41,782 bases of DNA from the NCBI GenBank assembly GCA_945867755.1, contig CAMBJN010000001.1, positions 1 to 41,782 on the forward strand, written 5' to 3'. Below are positions 24,218 through 31,464 of the stretch, piece by piece. This DNA comes from Polynucleobacter meluiroseus. GTDB taxonomy: Bacteria > Pseudomonadota > Gammaproteobacteria > Burkholderiales > Burkholderiaceae. The number at the start of each line of letters is the position of its first letter. Position 1 is the first letter of the stretch. Below the pieces are notes generated by a model that was not told the DNA's origin, did not search any database, and was given only the letters and a program-made list of their open reading frames with translations. Position numbers and translations under genes: made by a program.

Positions 24218-25300
24218 CTACTGAGGCTTTTGACTAGAAACCAAGGTTGGCGTTAAAAAAATTAACAATTCTGTTTTATCCTTGAACTTCGACTCTTGTC
24301 GAAAAAGAAAGCCAATCAATGGGATTGAGCCCAAGAACGGCACCTTGGCATCATCTTTTCTTTCTGTTTCTTGAAAAATGCCTCCCAAAATCACCGTTCC
24401 ACCACTTTCAACCAAGACCTGTGTTTTGACATGCTTGGTATCAATGGCAAATCCTTGCTCTGTTTTTAATCCAACGCTGTCTTTGTTGATATCAACATCC
24501 AAAACAATCATCTGATTTTTCTGAATCCGGGGTTTGACCTCCAAACGAAGATTGGCTTTTCTGAACTGGACTTTGGTGGCACCCTGGCCAGCAGAGGATT
24601 GATAAGGTAGCTCCGTGCCCTGCTCTATCAATGCCTGAGTATTTTCAGCGGCCAACACTCTGGGATTTGACACGATATTTCCCAAGCCATTTGACTCTAG
24701 GGCAGAAAGTTCCATATTTAAAGCTTGTGTTGCCTGTTTACCCAGAAGGGTGATGGCAGCAGTACCGGGTTCAAAGCCACTCAAACCTGATGCTCCAAGG
24801 TGGTGGCCTGTTTTAAAGTTGGGTTGTTGTTGATAAGCCAGTTTTGCCCCCAAATTTTGTGCAAACCTTCTTTCGGCCTCAACAATTCTTGCCTCAATCA
24901 TGATTTGACGCAACTCTCCCATTTGACCGACTTGATGCTGCTGCTCACGGTCTTTTTGTCTTTGATGAAACAAGGCCAACTCCTCATAAGGAGCGACCCA
25001 TAAAACGTCTTTATCAAAACGAGATCCAAGAGATTTGCTGGTCAAGACTGAATCAAAGGTTGTTTGCCAGGATGCATTTTTCATATTGATGCTGGTTTTG
25101 CCAGACACCTTATCGCTCATCATCAAATTCAAGCTCCGCATATCTGCCAACATTTGCAGTAGCTGTCGAAGATCGACCGATGAAAATTTAAGCGTGATAG
25201 TTTTTTCCGAAAAATTATCCTGAGCACGTGCATGGGGAGCTCGGCTCATCAACGCGATCAGGGATAACTTGAGCCACAATCTTCTTTTATTCACTCTCAT
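24218..25300 (-). CDS. Short PilQ/HofQ-like secretin lacking the N1 domain
   Basis: Secretins form the outer-membrane ring through which type IV pili or DNA-uptake pili pass. The 360-residue product has a signal peptide (residues about 1-26, cleavage near ARA). An N0/STN-like domain follows (about 33-105: ITLKFSSVDLRQLLQMLADM, then SWQTTFDSVLTSKSLG). A Gln-rich linker then leads straight to the secretin core at RQIMIEARIVEAERRFAQNLG. The C-terminal signature GGTVILGGIFQ and VPFLGSIPLIGFLF is intact. The N1 (KH-like) domain that normally sits between N0 and the core, and the AMIN domains of long PilQ proteins, are absent; family members usually have about 400-700 residues. Its start overlaps the PilP-like gene by ATGA. 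An alternative GTG two codons in has better ribosome spacing. Confidence 0.85.
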   Translation of the reverse strand: MRVNKRRLWLKLSLIALMSRAPHARAQDNFSEKTITLKFSSVDLRQLLQMLADMRSLNLMMSDKVSGKTSINMKNASWQTTFDSVLTSKSLGSRFDKDVLWVAPYEELALFHQRQKDREQQHQVGQMGELRQIMIEARIVEAERRFAQNLGAKLAYQQQPNFKTGHHLGASGLSGFEPGTAAITLLGKQATQALNMELSALESNGLGNIVSNPRVLAAENTQALIEQGTELPYQSSAGQGATKVQFRKANLRLEVKPRIQKNQMIVLDVDINKDSVGLKTEQGFAIDTKHVKTQVLVESGGTVILGGIFQETERKDDAKVPFLGSIPLIGFLFRQESKFKDKTELLIFLTPTLVSSQKPQ

Positions 25301-25875
25301 TTCTCCAAAAGAATGGTCATTGCTTGACCCTTGATTGATTCCAAGATCATTTGAGAATGATCGAATGATTTAATCACCCAACGACCATCGACCATTTGTC
25401 CTTTACTAAAGAAACTTGTGATTTCATCAACCTCTATCAGAGCCTTGATGGAGTGGCCCGCTTGAATCAATCCCCAATATTTGATGTTTAAATCATTCAT
25501 CACCGGCTCTGGTTCATGCTCAGCCCCAAGCTGGGAATCAAGCTTTGAACCATTGACGGATGGCGGCTGTTCCGAAGCTTTTTCCAAAGACTGCTTAAAT
25601 ACCTTCACAACATCTTCTAACTTAGAAACTCTGCGCCGCCCCTCATCAATTTGTTGATGAAGCCCCTTAAACTGGGCCATCGTAAAAATGAAGAGGACAA
25701 ACATCCCCGCTAGATTGATAAAGCTCAGTAGTAACACCCTGTTTTTTGAGTAAAAAAGTTGGGCTTGTGTGCCATTAAATTTATTGATGAGCTCTTGAGA
25801 AAATGAGGGGGGTTTTATCGTTTGCTTTGAAAAAGCGTCGTCATAAGAGTCTGAAGTGAAGGTGCGTTTGATCAT
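25297..25875 (-). CDS. Membrane-anchored coiled-coil protein with PilP-like C-terminal domain
   Basis: The 192-residue product has a cytosolic N terminus (1-45) and one membrane span (about 47-67, LLLSFINLAGMFVLFIFTMA). A coiled coil follows (68-103) with a Pro/Glu linker, and a small beta-rich C-terminal domain covers about 128-192. In that domain YWGLIQAGHSIKALIEVD, FSKGQMVDGRWVIKSF and MILESIKGQ resemble the homology region of PilP and GspC. PilP is normally a lipoprotein with separate PilN and PilO partners; here the layout looks like a PilN/PilO-style anchor joined to a PilP-style domain. It lies upstream of the secretin in the pilP-pilQ position, and no pilM, pilN or pilO is present before ponA. 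It may link inner membrane to secretin. Its function is inferred. Confidence 0.65.
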   Translation of the reverse strand: MIKRTFTSDSYDDAFSKQTIKPPSFSQELINKFNGTQAQLFYSKNRVLLLSFINLAGMFVLFIFTMAQFKGLHQQIDEGRRRVSKLEDVVKVFKQSLEKASEQPPSVNGSKLDSQLGAEHEPEPVMNDLNIKYWGLIQAGHSIKALIEVDEITSFFSKGQMVDGRWVIKSFDHSQMILESIKGQAMTILLEK

Positions 25876-25907
25876 TCAAAGATTATCTAGACCGGCGACA
25901 TCTTCAT

Positions 25908-25953
25908 AAATCAGCAAAATGCTGATTTCTTGTCAGAAAAATCGGAAATTTTT
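25908..25953. promoter_or_regulatory. Two A/T-rich hairpins in the PilP-like/ponA divergent spacer
   Basis: A perfect 9-base-pair stem AAATCAGCA/TGCTGATTT with loop AAA lies at 25908-25928. A second A/T stem (AAAAAT/ATTTTT around CGGAA) lies at 25937-25953. Together with the following terminator hairpin, three stem-loops fill this 139-base divergent spacer. Nothing in it is coding. They may be operators, leader structures or part of a small RNA. Confidence 0.45.
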
Positions 25954-25977
25954 GTCAGGGTTTCCCTGACTTTTTTT
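25954..25977 (+). terminator. Intrinsic terminator on the plus strand upstream of ponA
   Basis: A perfect 7-base-pair stem GTCAGGG/CCCTGAC with loop TTT is followed by seven T. It has every mark of a rho-independent terminator for rightward transcripts, yet every gene for more than 20 kb to the left runs leftward. It lies 37 bases before the ponA ATG. It could end a small RNA or antisense transcript, or act as an attenuator in a ponA leader. Confidence 0.7.
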
Positions 25978-26002
25978 CATACCCCTCTTTTCAAGCTATC
26001 TC

Positions 26003-26008
26003 TATAAT
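26003..26008 (+). promoter_or_regulatory. Possible -10 box of ponA
   Basis: A consensus TATAAT lies 6 bases before the ponA ATG. If it is used, transcription would start at or beside the start codon and the mRNA would be almost leaderless, which fits the lack of a ribosome site. No matching -35 box is visible at the right spacing, so the call is weak. Confidence 0.3.
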
Positions 26009-26014
26009 CAAGAA

Positions 26015-28324
26015 ATGAGTGAATCTCGCAAGCCCGTCAGACCACCCTCACGCTTAGGCGGGGGTGCACAAACTAGAAAACCGCAACGTAATTGGCAGCA
26101 GTATTTAATTCGCTGGGGAATTTTCTTGGGAAGTGCCGGTCTTATCTTATTGGGCCTAGTTATTGTCTATGCACTGGTGGTTGCAAAACCAAATTTACCC
26201 GATCTAGACACCATCACTGACTACAACCCCAAAGTTCCTCTGCGCATTTACACGGCTGACAATGCATTGATCGGTGAGTTTGGTGAGGAGCGCAGAAACA
26301 TCGTTGCGATCGAAGAAATCCCAAGCTACCTTAAAAATGCCGTTGTTGCGATTGAAGACGAGCGTTTTTATAAACATGGTGGTGTTGATTACTGGGGTGT
26401 TTTAAGAGCCACTCTTGCAAATTTAAGAGGCAGACTTGCCCAAGGCGCATCAACCATCACCATGCAAGTGGCCAGAAATTTTTTCTTAACGAATGAAAAA
26501 TCATTTACACGAAAGATTTATGAAGTCTTACTAGCTTGGAAAATTGAATCCAATCTATCGAAAGAGCAAATTCTTGAGTTATATATGAACCAAATTTATT
26601 TGGGGCAGCGAGCTTACGGATTTAGTAGTGCTGCTCAGATTTATTTTGGTAAAGATATCCAACGTATTTCAATTGCTGAAGCAGCCATGCTGGCTGGTTT
26701 ACCAAAAGCCCCATCTGCATATAATCCCGTTGTGAATTATCGTCGCGCAAAAATTCGTCAAGAATATATCTTGCAAAGAATGCGTGATTTAAAAATGATC
26801 ACCCCAAGCCAGTATCAATCTGCGATGACAGAAATCCTTCATGTTCGTGGCGTGGGTCGAGAGTTCACAACCAAAGCTGACTTCGCAACCGAAATGGTTC
26901 GCCAGCTATTGATCAGCGAATATGGTGATGGCATTTATACACAAGGTATGACTGTGATCACGACCATCAGAAAGGCTGAGCAAGATGCGGCTTATTCTGC
27001 GGTTCGAAAAGGCATCATGGATTATGAGCTTCGACACAAATACAGAGGGCCTGAGGGCTACATCAAACTTCCAGATGATTTAACTGCCAGACAGAGGGCT
27101 ATTGACAACATCTTGAGTGATCACCCAAGCAGTGATGATTTATTGGCGGGCGTGGTCATAGCAGTTAATCCAAAAGAAATACAGGCGGTGATTGCTACTG
27201 GTGACACTGTCACAATTAAAGGTGATGACTTAAAACTCGGCACAGTTGCGCTATCCGATAAAGCTCAACCAAAACAACAAATCAAACCTGGCGCGATTAT
27301 TCGAGTATTACCATCAGAAGGTCGGTGGGTTCTAGCCCAAATGCCTCAAGTTGAAGCCGCCTTTGTGGCTTTAGATGCAAATAATGGTGGCATTCGAGCC
27401 TTGGTTGGTGGTTTTGATTTCAATAGAAATAAATACAACCGGGTTTCTCAAGCACAGCGTCAGCCTGGCTCAGCATTTAAACCGTTCATTTATGCTGCTG
27501 CTCTGGAAAAAGGCATCATGCCAAGCACGCTGGTGAATGATGCACCTCTGTCAATTAGCGCACTAGAAACGGGCAGTCAAATGTGGAGCCCCAAAAACTA
27601 TGATGGTAAGTTTGAAGGTCAAATGACAATTCGGTCCGCTCTATCGAAATCTAAAAATTTGGCATCGGTCAGAGTCATCAGAAAAATTGACCCTCGTTAC
27701 GCTCAGGACTTTATTCAACGCTTTGGCTTTGAAGCAGAAAAACATCCGCCCTACCTAACCATGGCGCTTGGCGCTGGATCAGTAACACCGCTTCAACTTG
27801 CTACAGGTTACGGGGTATTTGCCAACGGTGGTTACCGTGTTGAACCCTACTTGATTAGCAAAGTGATTGACGCAAAAGGAAATATTCTTTTTGAGGCAAG
27901 TCCTCAAAAAGCAGGTGATTCCAATCTTCGGGCATTGGATGCACGGACAGCTTTTGTGATGGATAGCTTACTTCAAGAAGTCACAAAAACTGGAACGGCT
28001 GCAACAGCCAGACCTGCTTTAGGAAGGACTGATATTGCGGGTAAAACTGGAACAACCAATGAATCCATGGATGCATGGTTTGCAGGCTATCAATCGGATG
28101 TGATAGCGGTTGCATGGATGGGCTTTGATAAACCTAAAAGTCTAGGTGATCGGGAGACTGGTGGTGGCTTGGCGCTACCAATGTGGGTTAGATACATGAA
28201 GGCCGCCCTCAACGGACTTCCTGAATCAAAGCGATCAGTTCCTGCGGGCGTTGCTCAGCAAGATGGTGATTGGACTATTCCAGCATTTGTTCCATTCTTT
28301 GGCAGAACAACCACTTTAGATTAA
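26015..28324 (+). CDS. mrcA: Penicillin-binding protein 1A (class A, bifunctional)
   Basis: PBP1A polymerises lipid II and cross-links peptidoglycan in the periplasm. The 769-residue protein has a basic cytosolic N terminus, a membrane span (about 31-56) and a GT51 transglycosylase domain with E114 in VAIEDERFYKHGG and GASTITMQVARNFFL. After an OB-like insert comes the transpeptidase, with S486 in PGSAFKPF, SKSKN as the SxN motif, and K677 in GKTGTTNESMDAWFAGY. It is also called ponA. It diverges from the PilP-like gene, the conserved position of pbp1A relative to the pil operon, and its stop is only 4 bases from the convergent cyaY stop. Confidence 0.97.
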   Translation: MSESRKPVRPPSRLGGGAQTRKPQRNWQQYLIRWGIFLGSAGLILLGLVIVYALVVAKPNLPDLDTITDYNPKVPLRIYTADNALIGEFGEERRNIVAIEEIPSYLKNAVVAIEDERFYKHGGVDYWGVLRATLANLRGRLAQGASTITMQVARNFFLTNEKSFTRKIYEVLLAWKIESNLSKEQILELYMNQIYLGQRAYGFSSAAQIYFGKDIQRISIAEAAMLAGLPKAPSAYNPVVNYRRAKIRQEYILQRMRDLKMITPSQYQSAMTEILHVRGVGREFTTKADFATEMVRQLLISEYGDGIYTQGMTVITTIRKAEQDAAYSAVRKGIMDYELRHKYRGPEGYIKLPDDLTARQRAIDNILSDHPSSDDLLAGVVIAVNPKEIQAVIATGDTVTIKGDDLKLGTVALSDKAQPKQQIKPGAIIRVLPSEGRWVLAQMPQVEAAFVALDANNGGIRALVGGFDFNRNKYNRVSQAQRQPGSAFKPFIYAAALEKGIMPSTLVNDAPLSISALETGSQMWSPKNYDGKFEGQMTIRSALSKSKNLASVRVIRKIDPRYAQDFIQRFGFEAEKHPPYLTMALGAGSVTPLQLATGYGVFANGGYRVEPYLISKVIDAKGNILFEASPQKAGDSNLRALDARTAFVMDSLLQEVTKTGTAATARPALGRTDIAGKTGTTNESMDAWFAGYQSDVIAVAWMGFDKPKSLGDRETGGGLALPMWVRYMKAALNGLPESKRSVPAGVAQQDGDWTIPAFVPFFGRTTTLD

Positions 28325-28328
28325 CCCT

Positions 28329-28697
28329 CTAAATAAATTTAACCACTAAAGTAGTTTTAGCTTGTTGACTAGCAAGGCGGCTTAATTCGCTAAATAATTC
28401 AGCGCCCGTTTTTGTGTCTAACCAAAGTGGCTCTGAAAGCGTGCCGGACCACTTATAGTGAAAGCCGCCCTCTTTGGCTGCAACCCAAATCTCTTGAAGC
28501 GGCGATTGTGTATTCACAACAATCACACTCTTGTCTTCAAATTGAATATTCACTACATTGCCACCTTGTCTTGAAATATCAAGATCTAAATCAGATTCCT
28601 GAAAAGCTTCCTCCAGAGACATCTCGATGGCTTTCAATGTTTTTTCAGCAATTGCGTAAAAACCAGTGTCTGATAATGTTTCTATGTTTTTGTTCAT
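28329..28697 (-). CDS. cyaY: Frataxin-like iron-binding protein CyaY
   Basis: CyaY is the bacterial frataxin that modulates iron delivery for iron-sulphur cluster assembly. Family marks are an acidic first helix (AIEMSLEEAFQESDLDLDI), the beta-sheet strands VVNIQFEDKSVIVVNTQSPLQEIWVA, and GGFHYKW followed by WLDTKTGAELFSELSRLA. I chose the ATG giving MNKNIETLSD (122 residues). Upstream in-frame ATGs at 28733, 28715 and 28700 would give N-terminal additions unlike other family members and would approach the lptM promoter. None has a clear ribosome site. It is divergent from lptM and convergent with ponA. Confidence 0.9.
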   Translation of the reverse strand: MNKNIETLSDTGFYAIAEKTLKAIEMSLEEAFQESDLDLDISRQGGNVVNIQFEDKSVIVVNTQSPLQEIWVAAKEGGFHYKWSGTLSEPLWLDTKTGAELFSELSRLASQQAKTTLVVKFI

Positions 28698-28749
28698 CAT
28701 TTTTATATTGGCCATGCTATAGTCAGAGATCATTTATATACTTAATCAT

Positions 28750-28917
28750 ATGCGATTTATTGTATCTAGGACTTGGCTTCTTTGTGTAGCAATATCCCTC
28801 TTAGGATGCGGGGTACGTGGACCCCTCACGCTGCCAACCATACCGCCAGCTCCGACTCAACCTGAAAAAGCAGAGCCTACCGGAAAACAGTGGCCGCCTG
28901 CGAAAGATTCCAAATGA
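28750..28917 (+). CDS. lptM: LPS-translocon maturation lipoprotein LptM (YifL-like)
   Basis: A 55-residue lipoprotein with signal MRFIVSRTWLLCVAISL, lipobox LLGC (C20) and mature start CGVRGPLTLP. This matches the CG-x-(K/R)-GPL-x-x-P signature of YifL/LptM, which in E. coli assists maturation of the LptD/LptE translocon. The rest is Pro-rich and probably disordered. Its TGA overlaps the lysA ATG (ATGA). The order cyaY, lptM, lysA parallels cyaY, yifL, dapF in E. coli, with another lysine/DAP gene following. It is short and easily missed. Confidence 0.9.
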   Translation: MRFIVSRTWLLCVAISLLGCGVRGPLTLPTIPPAPTQPEKAEPTGKQWPPAKDSK

Positions 28918-30200
28918 ACTCCGTTCCAAGCTTAAATGGGTTTTCAGTCAGCAACCAAGAGTGGTGCGCTGAAAATGTACCGCTATCCCAAATTGCGAAA
29001 GAATTTGGCACGCCCACTTATGTATACAGCAGAAAAGCTTTAACGGATGCTTTTAATGCCTATGAAAAGGCATGCTTTAAACAAAATGGTGAACGTCGAG
29101 CTCAAGTTCACTATGCGATGAAAGCAAATAGTAATTTGGCTATCTTGAATGTTTTTGCTCGCTTAGGCGCTGGATTTGACATTGTCAGTGCTGGCGAGTT
29201 AGCCCGTGTTTTAGCCGCCGGTGGCCAAGCAAAAAAAATTGTTTTTTCTGGTGTGGGCAAAAGCCGCTCTGAAATGATTGCCGCTCTCAAAGCGGGGGTT
29301 AAATGCTTCAACCTTGAATCAATCCCTGAGCTGTCAAGATTAAATGAAGTTGCCGCAAGCTTAGGCGTTATTGCACCCATCTCCTTGCGCGTTAACCCAG
29401 ATGTCGATCCTAAAACACACCCTTATATTTCAACAGGCTTGAAAGGTAATAAGTTTGGCATTGCCTATGATGAGGTGATCAACACTTATCGCGAAGCCGC
29501 ATCGATGACCAATTGCAAAATTGTTGGTATTGATTGTCATATCGGCTCACAAATCATAGAAATTAGTCCTTATTTGGATGCGTTGGATCGAGTGCTGGAT
29601 TTAATCAAATTACTTGCTGATAACGGCATCAAGATTCATCACTTGGATATTGGTGGTGGATTAGGCATTAACTACTCCAACGATACTCCTCCAGCAATTA
29701 CTGACTTTGCTAACACTTTACTCAATCATATTGAAGAAAAGGGTTATGGGCATCTTGAAGTGCTATTTGAACCCGGGAGATCCTTGGTTGGCAATGCAGG
29801 TCTTTTATTGACCACTGTTGAATACTTAAAGCCTGGCGAAACAAAAAATTTCTGTATTGTTGATGCGGCAATGAATGACTTAATGCGTCCAGCGATGTAT
29901 GAGGCTTATCACTCAATTGTTCCGGTGAAGCAATCAACAGCACCGAACATGACCTTTGATGTCGTGGGGCCGATTTGTGAATCAGGTGATTGGCTTGGAA
30001 GAGATCGTGAACTGAATGTTCAGCCCGGAGATCAATTGGCTATTTTGTCTGCTGGTGCCTATGGCTTTACCATGAGCTCAAATTACAACACCCGGGGCAG
30101 AGCTGCAGAAGTGATGGTGGATAGATCCACGCTTCACTTAATTCGTGAGCGAGAATCCATTGAAAGTCTCTTTGCCAACGAAAGATTGTTGCCCAACTAA
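28914..30200 (+). CDS. lysA: Diaminopimelate decarboxylase
   Basis: LysA decarboxylates meso-diaminopimelate to lysine using PLP. The 428-residue fold III enzyme has the PLP lysine K70 in VHYAMKANSN, HIGSQI, the phosphate-binding LDIGGGLGI and EPGRSLVGNAG, the active Cys region CESGDWLGRDRE, and GAYGFTMSSNYN. I chose the ATG that overlaps the lptM stop (ATGA). A GTG at 28890 would add eight residues inside lptM. Coupling to lptM is likely. Confidence 0.97.
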   Translation: MNSVPSLNGFSVSNQEWCAENVPLSQIAKEFGTPTYVYSRKALTDAFNAYEKACFKQNGERRAQVHYAMKANSNLAILNVFARLGAGFDIVSAGELARVLAAGGQAKKIVFSGVGKSRSEMIAALKAGVKCFNLESIPELSRLNEVAASLGVIAPISLRVNPDVDPKTHPYISTGLKGNKFGIAYDEVINTYREAASMTNCKIVGIDCHIGSQIIEISPYLDALDRVLDLIKLLADNGIKIHHLDIGGGLGINYSNDTPPAITDFANTLLNHIEEKGYGHLEVLFEPGRSLVGNAGLLLTTVEYLKPGETKNFCIVDAAMNDLMRPAMYEAYHSIVPVKQSTAPNMTFDVVGPICESGDWLGRDRELNVQPGDQLAILSAGAYGFTMSSNYNTRGRAAEVMVDRSTLHLIRERESIESLFANERLLPN

Positions 30201-30205
30201 AAAAT

Positions 30206-30264
30206 ATGCCAAACAGCCTTATTCAGGTCTACTTGGCATCCCTATTAAAGCGTTGAGCTTTAAT
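30206..30264. terminator. Hairpins between convergent lysA and ccsB
   Basis: The 73-base convergent gap contains two stems: ATGCCAA/TTGGCAT with a 20-base loop (30206-30239) and ATTAAAGC/GCTTTAAT with a 5-base loop (30244-30264). There is no long T-run on either side, so efficiency is uncertain, but the position between two gene ends fits shared termination. Confidence 0.45.
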
Positions 30265-30273
30265 GATTTCTAA

Positions 30274-31464
30274 TTAAAGTTCTCCGTAGCTGTGCAAGCC
30301 TGACAAGAACATATTCACGCCGATGAAAGCAAAGGTTGTGACGAAGAGACCTGCAATCGCCCACCAGGCAGCAACCACGCCTCTCAAGCCTTTCGTCAAG
30401 CGCATGTGCAACCAAGCAGCGTAGTTCAACCAAACAATCAGGGCCCAAGTTTCTTTTGGATCCCAGCTCCAGTAACCACCCCAGGCCTCAGCTGCCCACA
30501 AGGCACCAAGAATCGTTGCAATCGTAAAGAATGCAAAGCCAACAGCAATCGCCTTGTACATCACATCATCAAGCAACTCTAGGCTTGGCAAACGATCCGC
30601 CATGATATTTTTTGCCTTGAGCAAATAGGCAATACCTAACATTGCTGCAATGGCAAATGTGCCATATCCAATAAAGTTTGCAGGCACGTGTATTTTCATC
30701 CACCAGCTCTGCAAAGCTGGGACCAATGGTTGAATTTGATGGGCATCACGCGTGACGCTATACCAAAGAATAAATGCGACTGCAGCAGCAATGATCCATA
30801 AAACAAATGATCCGAGAACCAAGGATTGATACTTGGCTTCGTAATACAAGTGGAATAAAGCTGTTACCAAGCAGAAGAGAATAAATACTTCATACAAATT
30901 AGAAATGGGGATGTGGCCGATATCGGCGCCCATTAAATAGGACTCATACCAACGCACCAACATTCCTGTTAAGCCAATGTAAACCGCTGCCCAACAAAAC
31001 TTGGATCCTGTTGTGCCCATATTTTGCGAGCGGAAGAATAGGTTCAAGGTATAGAAAAGTGTGCTGAAAGAGAAAAATACGCTCATCCACAAAATGGCAG
31101 ACTGACTAGAAAGCATGTACTTTAAGAAGAAAGCTTGATCTGCTCTCGTAAGCGCACCGCCTTCTGGCGTTTGGTAAAAGTAGATTGCCAAGAAAGTCAG
31201 TATCGTGGAACCGATCATCAAACTTCTTAGCGGCTTCCATGCCCAACCCAAAATCGCTAATGCAGGAACAGAACAAAACAAAATCGTTTGTTCGTAGCTG
31301 TCCATAAAATTATAAAAACGAGCTTCAGCAAAGATGGCGCCTGCCAACAAAGCCAGGGCGAATAAGTAGTCCATCGGACCCAAGCTTTTAAAAATATTCA
31401 CAAAACCTTGTTTTAGGTTTTGAAGCCAGCCGCCATGAACCGTACTAACGTATTTAGTTTCCAT
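30274..31464 (-). CDS. ccsB: Cytochrome c biogenesis protein CcsB (CcsA/ResC family haem handler)
   Basis: This is the multi-span component of the System II (Ccs) machinery that carries haem across the inner membrane and attaches it to apocytochromes. The 396-residue protein has about eight or more hydrophobic spans. The tryptophan-rich haem motif is WGGYWSWDPKETWAL, and conserved His residues occur in WMKIHVPANFIGYG and WLHMRL. The start overlaps the resB stop (TAATG). With resB it forms a complete CcsBA-type system; the nearby cytochrome c4 is a likely substrate. Confidence 0.95.
   Translation of the reverse strand: METKYVSTVHGGWLQNLKQGFVNIFKSLGPMDYLFALALLAGAIFAEARFYNFMDSYEQTILFCSVPALAILGWAWKPLRSLMIGSTILTFLAIYFYQTPEGGALTRADQAFFLKYMLSSQSAILWMSVFFSFSTLFYTLNLFFRSQNMGTTGSKFCWAAVYIGLTGMLVRWYESYLMGADIGHIPISNLYEVFILFCLVTALFHLYYEAKYQSLVLGSFVLWIIAAAVAFILWYSVTRDAHQIQPLVPALQSWWMKIHVPANFIGYGTFAIAAMLGIAYLLKAKNIMADRLPSLELLDDVMYKAIAVGFAFFTIATILGALWAAEAWGGYWSWDPKETWALIVWLNYAAWLHMRLTKGLRGVVAAWWAIAGLFVTTFAFIGVNMFLSGLHSYGEL

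Noticed and set aside
24218..25300. Secretin as a pseudogene fragment of pilQ
   Set aside because: Signal peptide, N0, secretin core and C-terminal signature are continuous in one frame, with overlapping start and stop to neighbours; a compact gene is more likely than a broken one.
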